64,000 nucleotides of DNA, from assembly GCA_019426215.1 (NCBI GenBank), contig CM033405.1, positions 28,550,199-28,614,198 on the forward strand. The letters are read 5' to 3'. The notes below the pieces were generated by a model, which was not told the DNA's origin, searched no databases, and saw only the letters and a program-made list of their open reading frames with translations. Below, one piece after another: positions 22,313 to 33,200 of this stretch. The DNA comes from Buddleja alternifolia. Lineage: Eukaryota > Streptophyta > Magnoliopsida > Lamiales > Scrophulariaceae. Both the position numbers and the translations under genes were made by a program. Each line of letters begins with the position of its first letter. Position 1 is the stretch's first letter.

Positions 22313-23899
22313 TCATATGGTGCTTTCTGAAAACCCTTCAGGCATAAGGCGTTCTGATTTTAACACCTTGCACAAGTCCATGGCCAGTTCTTCTTTGCCA
22401 CATTGGCACAGTCCCTTGCAGAGACAAGACAATATATCTGAATCAGGCGCTATAGCTCTCTGCACCATCTCTTTCAAGACTCGAACTGCCCCGTCGTAAT
22501 CTTCATTATTGATAAAAGCAGATATCAGCAACTTAAAAGTTGTTTCATTGGGATGACAACCACTCCGCACCATGCTTTTATAGAGTTGAAAAGCACGCTC
22601 AGCGTTATTTCTTGCACACTGCCCAGTAATAAGAGCAGCAAATGTTGAGGAATTAGGCACTAACTTTTCCTTATCAAGTTCTTTTACCATATATGCAGCT
22701 TTTTTCGTCTTTCCCAACTTGCATAGACCCATAATCAGAGCATTATAAGTTAAGATATCAGCCTTGATACCAATCACTGCCATTTCCTCAAATAACCGAA
22801 CCCCCATCTCACTATGTCCAGTTTCACTATAGCCATTGATCAATGTGTTATAAGTTACAATAGTAGGAGCTATATTTATGCGTTTCATTTCTCCGAACAG
22901 CTTGCTTGCATCATTTAACTTCCCCTCCTTGCAGAATGCATTAATAAGCGTGTTATAAGTAGCATCATTTGGTTGCACCCCGTTCTTCTCCATCACATTC
23001 TTGAGCTTAAAACCACTGCTCATTAGACCCTTACTACAATATCCTTTGATCAAAGTATTATATGAAACAACATTACAGGCTAGTCCCATTCCTTCCATTT
23101 CTCTAAAAACCTCAATCGCCATTTCCAATTTCCCCAATTTACAGTAAGCCTCAATAACCATATTAATTGTATAGGCATTAGGGGAAATTCGACACTGGCG
23201 CATTTCCTTATAAAATGCCAAAGCTATATCCCCACGATTCAAACCATTCAATGAACTCAAATATGCATTACAAGACTCAATTGTGGGATAAAATCCATAC
23301 TCCTTCATCCAACAAAAAGAATCAGAAGCATTTCTAAACTTCCTCAAATGCGCATAAGTCTTGAACAACGCATCAAAAACACGTGGCGACGATTCACATA
23401 TCCTATAAGAGTAAACCAGAGCCTCGAAAATCTTGCGTGGAAAATCCAACTCCAACAAGCCCGTTTCAAGAATTCTCCTCAGAATCGACTCCGCGGATTT
23501 AAACTTACGATTCTTAGTCAAAATGTGGAGAATTATAGAATGCACATCGAGGGTGTTCAATTCCGAATTCTTGAGCTCAACCCACTTGAAAAATTCAAGC
23601 GAAAGCACGTAATCTTTCTTGGTTTTCAGCAAGATGTGCTTAATTCTGTAGGGTGTTAAACCAGAGGCCAACTTATTGAGTTTATCCCATTCAGAATGAA
23701 TTAAATGGCTGTGTACTATGTTTACAAAGTCCAAGTCTTGGCCTTTGGCAGGAGACATTGTTCTGTGAGGTAATAAAATGGGAATTTTCTTGCGGTTACC
23801 GGGAAGTGAGAATTCAATGGGATTTTTGTGGGTTTTTGTTGTATCAAGGTACGTCGAAAATCGGCGAAATTGTGAAAGGTTCTTCATGGTTATCTTCAA
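22313..23899 (-). CDS. P-class pentatricopeptide repeat protein, probably mitochondrial
   Basis: Intact intronless frame of 528 aa, the usual structure for plant PPR genes. The N-terminus is basic and Ser/Thr-rich with few acidic residues, as in organelle transit peptides (MKITMKNLSQFRRFSTYL). From about residue 170 ten consecutive 35-residue repeats can be laid out. Six clear P-type repeats (starting VVSYNTLI, DATYNTLI, IVTYNTLI, ILTYNALI and neighbours) are in the middle. No E, DYW or SMR domain follows, so this is an RNA-binding P-class protein expected to stabilise, process or help translate one organelle transcript. It resembles Arabidopsis At4g26680 from memory (similar length, MSPAK-type N-terminal region); treat that as tentative. 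The gene lies between a CNGC pseudogene fragment and the intact CNGC gene. Confidence 0.95.
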   Translation of the reverse strand: MKITMKNLSQFRRFSTYLDTTKTHKNPIEFSLPGNRKKIPILLPHRTMSPAKGQDLDFVNIVHSHLIHSEWDKLNKLASGLTPYRIKHILLKTKKDYVLSLEFFKWVELKNSELNTLDVHSIILHILTKNRKFKSAESILRRILETGLLELDFPRKIFEALVYSYRICESSPRVFDALFKTYAHLRKFRNASDSFCWMKEYGFYPTIESCNAYLSSLNGLNRGDIALAFYKEMRQCRISPNAYTINMVIEAYCKLGKLEMAIEVFREMEGMGLACNVVSYNTLIKGYCSKGLMSSGFKLKNVMEKNGVQPNDATYNTLINAFCKEGKLNDASKLFGEMKRINIAPTIVTYNTLINGYSETGHSEMGVRLFEEMAVIGIKADILTYNALIMGLCKLGKTKKAAYMVKELDKEKLVPNSSTFAALITGQCARNNAERAFQLYKSMVRSGCHPNETTFKLLISAFINNEDYDGAVRVLKEMVQRAIAPDSDILSCLCKGLCQCGKEELAMDLCKVLKSERLMPEGFSESTI

Positions 23900-24331
23900 A
23901 CAAACATAAAAATGAAATAGAATTTTGGATATAAGCGAAGAATCAACACAGCTAGTACTGATTTTAGAAAAATTTAGGACACCAAATTCCTATTTTCTTC
24001 TCTCAAGCATTTTATCGAACAGTTAATAAGCAATCTGCATTTACACTACTTCTGCACATAATATATACACACTGGCAATCTTTAAGTTATTAACTGGTTG
24101 AAGGGTTTTGCAGCATCAACTGAGTAAATCAATTACACCGTGTATGAAAACGATCAAAATCTCAAAGCTTTACATGTGGTAGAACATAGAGACAAACTGA
24201 AATAATCATCTTTGAGAAATTGATAGAGATATTCTTGTTCGAGAAGATTGAATTTGCTTTAGGATTGAACAATAAATAGAATTAGGGCAGAAAGATGCAA
24301 TCTTTTTATTCTGAACGAGAAGAGATGTTTA
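23900..24331 (-). other. 5' flank of the PPR gene
   Basis: Presumed promoter and 5' UTR of the minus-strand PPR gene. No distinct promoter element can be assigned with confidence. A PIF/Harbinger-type MITE begins 433 bp upstream of the ATG. Confidence 0.4.
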
Positions 24332-25297
24332 GAGCATCTCCAAGCATTGAAATAAAAATGGCGCAACTTTTGCAATATTTTAGCATTATACAATAAATTT
24401 ACTCTAACTCATCATTCTAAATTTAACACTAAATAATATTCTATAATATATATTACATCTTATATTATGCTATTATCTCTATTTCACAAATAACACCCAA
24501 ACTTCAAGTTTTTTTTACATATTCATCCAATTTTATTTATTTATTTTTTGTTATTTCTTGGTATTAAATAATAAAATTCACAATTAAAAAATATTTTATT
24601 ATTTAATAATAATAAATAATTAAAACTTATTTTAAACCTATTTGGTATTTCATAAAATTATTTAAACAACCTTTTATGTTATTTAGTAACAGTCGAAATG
24701 AAAAAAAAAATTAAAGTATATTTTGTTATTTAATAATATTTAATAATAAATACGTAATTATAAATTTACACAATACATTAACATCGACTTTACTATTTGA
24801 TATCAAATAAGACATAACAAACCAACTATTTGAATAACTAATAAATACGTTGAATAACTACTAATACTAGAACAAAATCAAAAAAGACGCAACATTATTC
24901 ATTATCCCTAATATTAGAATATTGCTCCCATAAATGAAATCGTATATAATTGAATAAAAAATAACATTTGTAGGACATAATTATAATTTCATAAAGTTTT
25001 AAGGACTAAATTGCAAAAGAAAAATAATACAAAAACTAAAATGCAACTAAATAAAGAAAAAAGGACTTGCACCAAATTTGGTGCAAATGTAATTTTTTAA
25101 GCCAAAGTCCAACATCGCAATTGCACCAAATGTGGTGTGGGTTGGAATGTCAGCCCACCCCATTTATACTATTTTCAACTCAAATATAGAGTGGGTTGGA
25201 GATGGTCTACATGAAATGAAACTTCATTTTTATGTAAATATTTCAACCACCCCATTTATACTATTTTCAACCCAAATATAGCGGGTTGGAGATGGTC
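24332..25297. mobile_element. PIF/Harbinger-type MITE, 966 bp
   Basis: Left end GAGCATCTCCAAGC and right end inverse GACCATCTCCAACCC, flanked by TTA on both sides (24329-24331, 25298-25300). TTA is the target site typical of PIF/Harbinger elements. The right terminal ~50 bp is present twice (25158-25209 and 25249-25297). The interior is AT-rich without transposase. Confidence 0.8.
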
Positions 25298-25532
25298 TTA
25301 GTTTGAAATATTTACATGAAAACGAAGTTTGATTTCATGTAGAAGAAATGAAGACCAATTCACAACAAAAAAAGAGTTGTTATTAAACATCAACTTTTAA
25401 TAAAAATAAAATTTGGCCTATAAGTCTTTAATTTTTAAAATTTTGCCCCTCTATGACTAAAAACATAAATTTTCTCTCTTTCTTTTCATATTTGCCCACT
25501 TACCAAAAATTCTGACTCCTTTCATATCTAAC

Positions 25533-25896
25533 TTAGGGGTGTTCACGAGCCGAACTTGGCCAAAATATCTCAATTCGAGCTCGACGAGCTTGAGAAAAAT
25601 GAGCTCGAGCTATAGCTTGGCATAATTAATTTTTTTCATTAATATATATAATTAAATATAATCATATGATAAATATTAAATATATCATGATTTATATAAA
25701 TATAATATTATAAGATATTATATTATATATTTGTAATTATGTATATTAAAAAATAATTATTATATTTTATATACATTAATAAATAAAATATTATTTTTTT
25801 ATTAAGCTCGTGAGCCTTCGAATAGGTATTTTTGGGCTCGAGCTTAGCTTGACTACTCTTTTCGGGCCAGTCAGCTCGGCTCGTTAGTCACCCCTA
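25533..25896. mobile_element. hAT-type MITE (AGGGGTG ends, GAGCTCGAGC-rich)
   Basis: Begins TTAGGGGTGTTCACGAGC and ends with the inverse of TAGGGGTGAC. 8-bp target duplication with one mismatch: TATCTAAC 25525-25532 and TATGTAAC 25897-25904. Both ends carry GAGCTCG-like palindromic words around an AT-rich centre. Confidence 0.8.
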
Positions 25897-25904
25897 TATG
25901 TAAC

Positions 25905-27295
25905 AACTATTTTGTAGAAATTATCGACCGAAGTTATCAAAAAATACCGTTTTACCCGCATATATCATTTCAATTTTCGTCATGCATTCAATTTTCCTCA
26001 CAGCATGCGTGCACGATATCACACACCCTTCTAACTCCCATGACCAACGATGATTATCAATGCTATTTCCTTTTCCAACCTTAGGAAAACCAGAATAGGA
26101 AATGAAGATCAAAAACACTAAAATCATTCTCAATGGGCTGAAAAGCAAAATGATCATCCTCACCAACACTTGATGCATGAACATGAACGTGTGTAAGGAA
26201 CTTGGATTCGAATTAGACCCATAAGAAGATAGAGGAGTGGGAATTAGAGAAGATTGTGTAAAGGTATATGAGAAAGTAGAGAATCTAAAACAAGGCACCA
26301 TATAAGCTTAGCCAAACACTCTCTAAATTTGTAATAGAAAATCTGAAAAATACACATCAAGTTTGTGAGAGAGGCAGTAAGTGGCGCCACCGCGGTGGCG
26401 CTGAATGGAAGGATCTTTTGAGACATGTTTGTTGATGTAAGTAATTGGCTGCCGTTGATTTGTAGACACATGTACGGCCAAATTCCTTGGGTGTTGCAAA
26501 TGACGTCTTCGTCTCGATAAATACGTGGCATAACCTTAGCGGCTTCCTTCGTGAATGAAACGATGTCGTATTCTCAAGTATTAAATTCCGAAACTCAGTA
26601 GCTAAAAGTCATAACTCCCTTTTCGTTCTAAGGTCATGAGTCATGACAGAGTGTTCATGAGCCTCTAGCTACATGCTAAGAAAAGCACAAATGCCCACCA
26701 TTTCAATACTTAAAAAATGAAATCTTTACTTCGGGATGATTACAAAAAGGCTAAACGGCAAACAGATTGCTTGATATCCAAAACCAGCCACAGACATGAA
26801 AAGATATGTTATTTTCATCTCACAAATAAGCCAACACATAATGGATCTCTGAATGGTTCTCACAACCTTACTGAATGATCCTTAGTAATTCTCGGAAGCT
26901 CCTAAGAAAGACTTATACCAACCGGCCCCCGGCCCGACTCTATCAAATGACACATCTCTTCTTGATTCACATCATAATACCATGAACAAAATGCAAAGGC
27001 CAAAACTATGTGCTGACATGCAATTCATAGAGAAGCAATTAAGAGAAACAAGGCTATTCTTTCTAAAATAATTATGTTTTACATATAAATCATTCATAAT
27101 TCAATTTAATATACAATGGAACACACAGATAATCTGATCTCTACAAAACCCCTTAAAAGTTGAATCCAAACTTAGAAACATTAGTTACATAGCATTATCT
27201 CGTCGTCCTCACGACATCATCACTCAAGTATCATACATTTTTAACCCTTATAAACTCCTAACAAGTTCCACAATAAAACCAAGTTAGAGTACGAA
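25905..27295 (-). other. CNGC downstream region with an 18-bp palindrome
   Basis: About 27.1-27.3 kb is probably CNGC 3' UTR. Blocks 26105-26180 and 26668-26890 are shared with 21590-21920. The intervening 26190-26660 is not in that copy and holds the GC-rich palindrome at 26384-26401. ORFs 25921-26301 and 26244-26531 (minus) show no family motif. Confidence 0.5.
26384..26401. repeat. Perfect 18-bp GC-rich palindrome
   Basis: GCGCCACCGCGGTGGCGC equals its own reverse complement, with a SacII core. It stands out in AT-rich surroundings. Confidence 0.95.
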
Positions 27296-30200
27296 TTAAT
27301 CTGCATCAGCAGTAAAATCAGGCTCTGGAGGCTTTTGCAGTTTAACCAATTCCCTCGCGCTCTTAAGATTTCGATTTCTATGCACTCCCCTTAGAGCATT
27401 TGCAGCAAACCGAGAAGCTAAGAAAGTAGCACCAATACTATACGAACCCCCACCAGCATTTCCACTGGCCCCAGCTAGCCCTTCCGCTTCTTCCTCTTCC
27501 TTTCTTTTCAACTCCAAGAGTTTCCTTTTAGAATACCTTCGCCATGCTGCTTGAATAAAGCAAGCGGCCCAAGTACGCCACTGTTGTGAGTAGAACCGAA
27601 ACGTGTGTTGGACTTGTCGACTGTGTAGCCTCCTAAATTGACTGGCTACAAATTTTAATTCGTCTGCTGTTAAGGCAAAAGCTTCGACCTCAGTTAGGGC
27701 TTTTACGGTCCTGGTCGAAGATGGTAGGTTGGAACCCGATTTCGGGTCGAGTGCCCACGTTAGAAGCTCCTCGCCACAAAAGTCACCTTCTTTTAGCAGA
27801 CTTCGGTTGAAGAAACCACTTCTTCCTCCGTCGGTTGTGACGCTCTCGAGACGGCCTCGTATGAGGAATATCATCTCGTCGACTGGATCTCCTTCTCGGA
27901 CGATGTAGGTGTTTTCTGTGTATAAACAGGGTTTTAGCCTCTCGCAAATGGCGTCAAGCAACCTCTCGTCCATGTTCTCAAATAGTGGGACCTGCACAAA
28001 TTGGTGATCACATATTGAAATTGTAAATTTTAGATGCATAAACTGAAAATTGTACTCCCTCCTTTCGAGAAATGATGTCCTGTTTTGACTTTTGTCAGCA
28101 ATTAACAAAAGTCAACTTAATGGCACTTTCTTCCAAGAGAGAACAAGAAAAATTCACAGGAAAAGTAGGCGTGATTTTAAATTGATTTATGTTTATTGGA
28201 TTATCATCCAAATATTAAACTTTTCCTGTAAATAATGCGACTATGTTATGGCAAGAATGATGTAAAGCAATTTTTCACATTAAAATGACTGGTAGAACCA
28301 CCACATAATACAATAATTCTCTATTTCTATAGTAACGAACGAACAATTCATTCCGCCATGATGAAATGAGTTGTTTCAGTTATATTTGTTGTATGTTACC
28401 CAAATAGTAAACTTCTTTCGGTAAATTAGGTGATTGTGTTATGGAAAGAATAATTAAATTCAAATTTTTTAATGAAAATGAAAGGTAGAATAGTCACTAC
28501 AGTAATTCTCTATTTTCATAGTAAAGCACAAATAAAATGGAATTCTAGACATCATTTATTGGATGGAAAACCGAACATCAGCAAATTATTGTAATAAACA
28601 TAGAATAGAAAAATGCGTGTTTAGAGGTACAAAACAGTAAACTCATGGATAAGTAACTCACCCTCTTGACCAAAGCGAGACAAAGATGACGTTTGATGTC
28701 TCTTCTGAGATCCTTGGGTAGAGTCTGCACAATACTCTCTTCATCCACTCCACGAGTTTCTAACCACTTGTACTGATCATAGCGCCTAACCCGCTCCCTA
28801 AGATCTGGCGGAAGCAAACGATGATGCATCCATTGCTCTGAGTCGCGCCTTTTAACTCTCATCTCTTCAAGTCGAATAGTAAGTGATTGAAGGTATGTCT
28901 GAGGCAACAGCAAAACACTAGAAAATCAAGCAGGTATTTAAGATTATAAACTTCAGTATCAAAAGAAGCAATGATTACTACCAAGTATATCGTGTTCTCA
29001 TACGCAAGATACAGGTAATGAACCTCTAATTCAAAATCAATATCCGGGTATTACATAAATGCCAAAAGAAGAAAGAAAAAGAACTCATTTCAAATTATTG
29101 GAGATCTCCATAAATTTGTTCCAGTATTTCTAGAAGAACTAAATAGATATTTAGAGCAGTCTAAAGTTTATCTGTACGACATCTAACAAGTTGCGAGTTT
29201 ACGTAGATTGTAAAATCCAGACAGCGGTCAAGTTACAGAAAATACACCATCCATATGAATGCACCATGTGTTGGTCTGAACAATATGCTTTAGCTTAAAG
29301 TTCTAAAATAATGAACAAAAATACACGGATTGTATTTGCACAGGTTATCACCAGCTGCATACAACGCTTAAATTGGAAAGAGAAGTAGATTCAGATGTAC
29401 TCCCTCTATCCAACAAGATCCCCTTTTTGGCCAACAATGTATTTTGTTGTGATCTCAATTTCATTATTCAAGTTTTCCGACACAAGAATCTGTAATGGAA
29501 TCATTTCCCATTTCCCTCATCTCTTTTAGACTTATACCTACAAGTATATGTAAATTTTAATAAATTACGCTCAGGTATAAAGTGATTTGTTAAAAATCAG
29601 GTATATATACATATATGTGTGTGTTTTGTGTGTGTGCGTATACAAAGAATCAACAGCATAAAGAGACATTAAAAGAATTGTATTTAAATCCCATTAGACT
29701 GCATAAAGTATTCTATTTTTACACAATTTTAACCGTTAATCATCATGTCTCCAAAAAGTCGGGCCCTCGAATGTCCGACATTTTTTAGTTTGAAACGGGA
29801 ATGTCCGACATTCATGTCCCATTTTTCTTAATTTTTCAGAGCTGTGTCTATCATGTGTTTGGCATTATGTACAATTTTTGCTCATGGCCTACAAACCACG
29901 CTCTGCATTAGCTCAATTTCATGTGTTTCCTAAATTCATAGTTTGTTGCTTCACACAGAAGTACGGGAGGAAGAACAAGGTGTTAAACTGACTTGAACAA
30001 TGCAACAATAACCAAATAATAGTTATAATATTTTTTTCGCAAAAGAAAGTGCCAAAGGCAAAAAAGGAAGAGTAAAAAAGTGGGGGAAAATTACAATCAT
30101 CTAATGCACAAGATAACGACGTGTATAAACACAATACCAGGTTTACTTTGCTACCTGCATATTTCCAATCAAGAGTGCAAAGAGAATGAGTCCAAAGATG

Positions 30201-33200
30201 GCAAGTGCAATGCTGAATATAGACTCTCCAGGGTAAGTGCTGGTTTGAAGTCCTTGTCCAAGTGTACTGCAAACAAAAAAAGATGATGTAATTTATGGTG
30301 GTAAGTTCCACTTAAAGCGTAAGTATCAATATCTAACTTGTAATAGCAACATTTTCATTATCCATGAAATGTATTCAGTAGATAAAGGTATACTGTTTGG
30401 TTCTAGGATTTTAATGAGGAAATGAGATTAATGAATACCCAGGAAAAGAAAAATAAATCTAAGAAATCCAACATCCACATATTTGTTTGATTGCCAAGAA
30501 AAATCAATGAAGAAAATCCCAAGTTCAGTTTTAGAGTCTCACCTGCCTCCCCATAAACTTTACCATTTCCAGTCCTATCCGCCACCACCAACTTTCTGGG
30601 GGTCGATAGTCTCTCTCTTTGCATATTTTTTTTTCTTTCAAATTTTCACTTGAATATTTTCTAGAAAGCACATCTTACTTGAACAACTCCCATAAAGAAC
30701 ATCCTCGCCATGATCTCTCTCTAACTAATAAACAGACTTTGGAGGATGAGGTGCAGGTGGGAGGAAGAAGTTGGGTTTTTGTCGGGGTGGGGTGGGGTGG
30801 GGTGGGGGTATCGTGGGGTGGGGGCGTTAAAGTTTGGAGAAGAGAGCAGGCATAAGGACGTGGAACATTCTAACTAAGCGAGTCACAGAGTTATCACCAA
30901 GACCTCTCTAGATACTCCCAAATCTGCACCATGTGAACTCACCAGTAGTGACCACAGAAGACATAATTATAAGCAGAAACAAAAAGGGAATATAAAAATA
31001 TTAAAGAGAAGGAATTTGCTCTAACTAATGAAATTACTAGAACTGGCAGTCTTTTGTTAACCATGAAAATGATCTGATCACGAAACTAAATTTGCACTAG
31101 TTGAAATATAGGGATGAATTTGTGATTCAATCAAGTCCTTTATCATATGTTTCATGGCCAACTAATTTGACATCACTTGAATATCGCTTCCTTTCCGGAC
31201 AATGAGATGAGCTTTACTTAGATCATCTAAGATGCTTGATGGAAACCTCACAAATTGCAGTTTCCTAGAGTATAGGGTTTAATCACAGTTATTTGTACCA
31301 CCACACAGATGAATATATATTATCTCATCTCGAGGGGTGTGTACGGTTAGGTTAGCCGCCCGAACCGAACTGAACTGAAAACCGAAAATTCGGTTATAAC
31401 CGAAATCGAACCGAAAAATTCGGTTCAGTTATCGGTTATAATATGAAAAAACATGTAAAGTGTTTTAACCTAGGAGCTACTTTTTTGTGTATCTTCCATA
31501 ATTAACGAATGGGAAACATTACTAACCTCTTTCAATTTTTTTTTAAACTTTTAATCACTTTTTTTTTTTTTGGTTGCCTACCACAGTATCCCGGACATTG
31601 CCGGACTAATTTGTTGGTCGACCCAGGTTGCACACCTGGCCTGATGGGTGAGTCTCCCAACGGGGGTAACTGCGTACACAAGGAATCGAACCCGAGACCT
31701 TGCTTAAGCGGAACCAAGTTGCTTACCACTTGGACCAACCCCCGTTGGTAAACTTTTAATCACTTCAAAACTTTAATTTTTAAACAACATTTTTGAATAA
31801 GAATTACATTATTATCACATCCGTCAAAACTAATGGTTGTGTTTGTTTCTATTTTGTAGGGTGTTTTTGGTGAAAATTTTGGTGAAATATTTTATTGGGA
31901 GTTGTTTATTTTGGTGAGAATGTGTTTGGATTAACTATTTTGAAGTAATATTTGGGTGGTTTTTTTGGTGAAAATGTGTTTGGTTTTATTTTCAGAGGGA
32001 ACAAAAATCACTGTAGCAGTCAAATCATGTAAGTTTTGTTTGAAAAAGTAATATTAATGATTGAAAAATATATTATATAATAAGTTTTAGATGATTATAA
32101 TATATATAATAATAATAATATTATATGTATATACTCATTATAATATATATAGTCATATAATATATTATATATTATAATATACATATAATATTACATATAA
32201 ACATAATATACACAATGTGATGTATGTATATAACACATATATAGTATATTAATAATACATATGTTAATATGACACTTGTTATATATGTAATATATACGCA
32301 TAATATATATATATACATATATATATATAATATGTAAAAAATATATACATAATATATATATATATATAATATACGAAATTTATAATATTAAGTGCAATAT
32401 CTATATTTACGTATACATATACATATATATATATATATACCCATTTATATTTATAAATTATACATATAGATACATATAATGTATTATCTATATGCATATG
32501 TAATGTATAGGTAATATATGAATATTATATATTAATACATATGTAATGTATATTACGTGGCTCAACCTTCAAATCATTTTTTTGATAAAAAAATATAATG
32601 TAGCTCAACCACAAAACATTATGACCATAGGGCACAAGATCTGTTCATTAGGGAAGGGGAAAAAAAAAAAAGAGGATAAAATTTGAATTTATTTAAACTA
32701 ACAGTGAAAGTGTTAAAATGAAAATTGATTTGACTTGCTCAAGAAAAGGGTTGTCTGGTGTGTTGGGATTATCACCTTTCTGTCTGGTATTTAGCATTCT
32801 GTCCCTTTTGGCCCAACAATTTTGGGCAAAAAATCAAGGCCAAACATGTTTTGTCCAAAATTTTGGCCTAAATAGGCTTCCAAAATAAAAACAAACAAAG
32901 CCAATATATTTGAGAATCATAAAATTTCTCTACACATCTTATCGAGTTGCCAAATAACAAGTATATGATGTTGCATCAAAAAATTGCCAAAAAATATCGA
33001 CACAAAAAGCATTTGGGGAAAACTTGGTTCGACTGAAGAAGTTCAGTTTATAAACGAATCGCACTCTTTTTTTTTTTTTTTGGTTTGGTTTTTCAGTAGG
33101 AAATTTCGGAAAACCAAAAATTTCGGTTTGGTTTCAACTAAAACAACCGAATGAACACCCCTACTCATCTCCAAAATAATGCCACAAAACATACTCCCTC

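Larger units (their letters stand above)
31332..33163. mobile_element. hAT-type MITE (TTCGGTTAACCGAA class) with nested insertions
   Basis: Ends GAGGGGTGTGTACGG and CGAATGAACACCCCTA. Perfect 8-bp target duplication CTCATCTC at 31324-31331 and 33164-33171. Subterminal regions are dense in CGGTTCGG/CCGAACCG words. A SINE (31561-31748) and a further foldback element (about 31834-32902) lie inside, making the intron long. Same family as 49405-50954. Confidence 0.88.

Noticed and set aside
28578..28913. A 111-aa protein on the minus strand
   Set aside because: It is the CNGC exon 28662-28898 read on into both introns.
30619..30855. Gly/Trp/Val-rich ORF
   Set aside because: It is a translation of the GGGGT repeat on the strand opposite the CNGC gene.
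31580..31750. A tRNA gene, because A and B boxes and a tRNA-like head are present
   Set aside because: There is no complete cloverleaf, the element ends in poly(A) and has a 17-bp target duplication, so it is a SINE. The same applies to 3964, 4943 and 38542.
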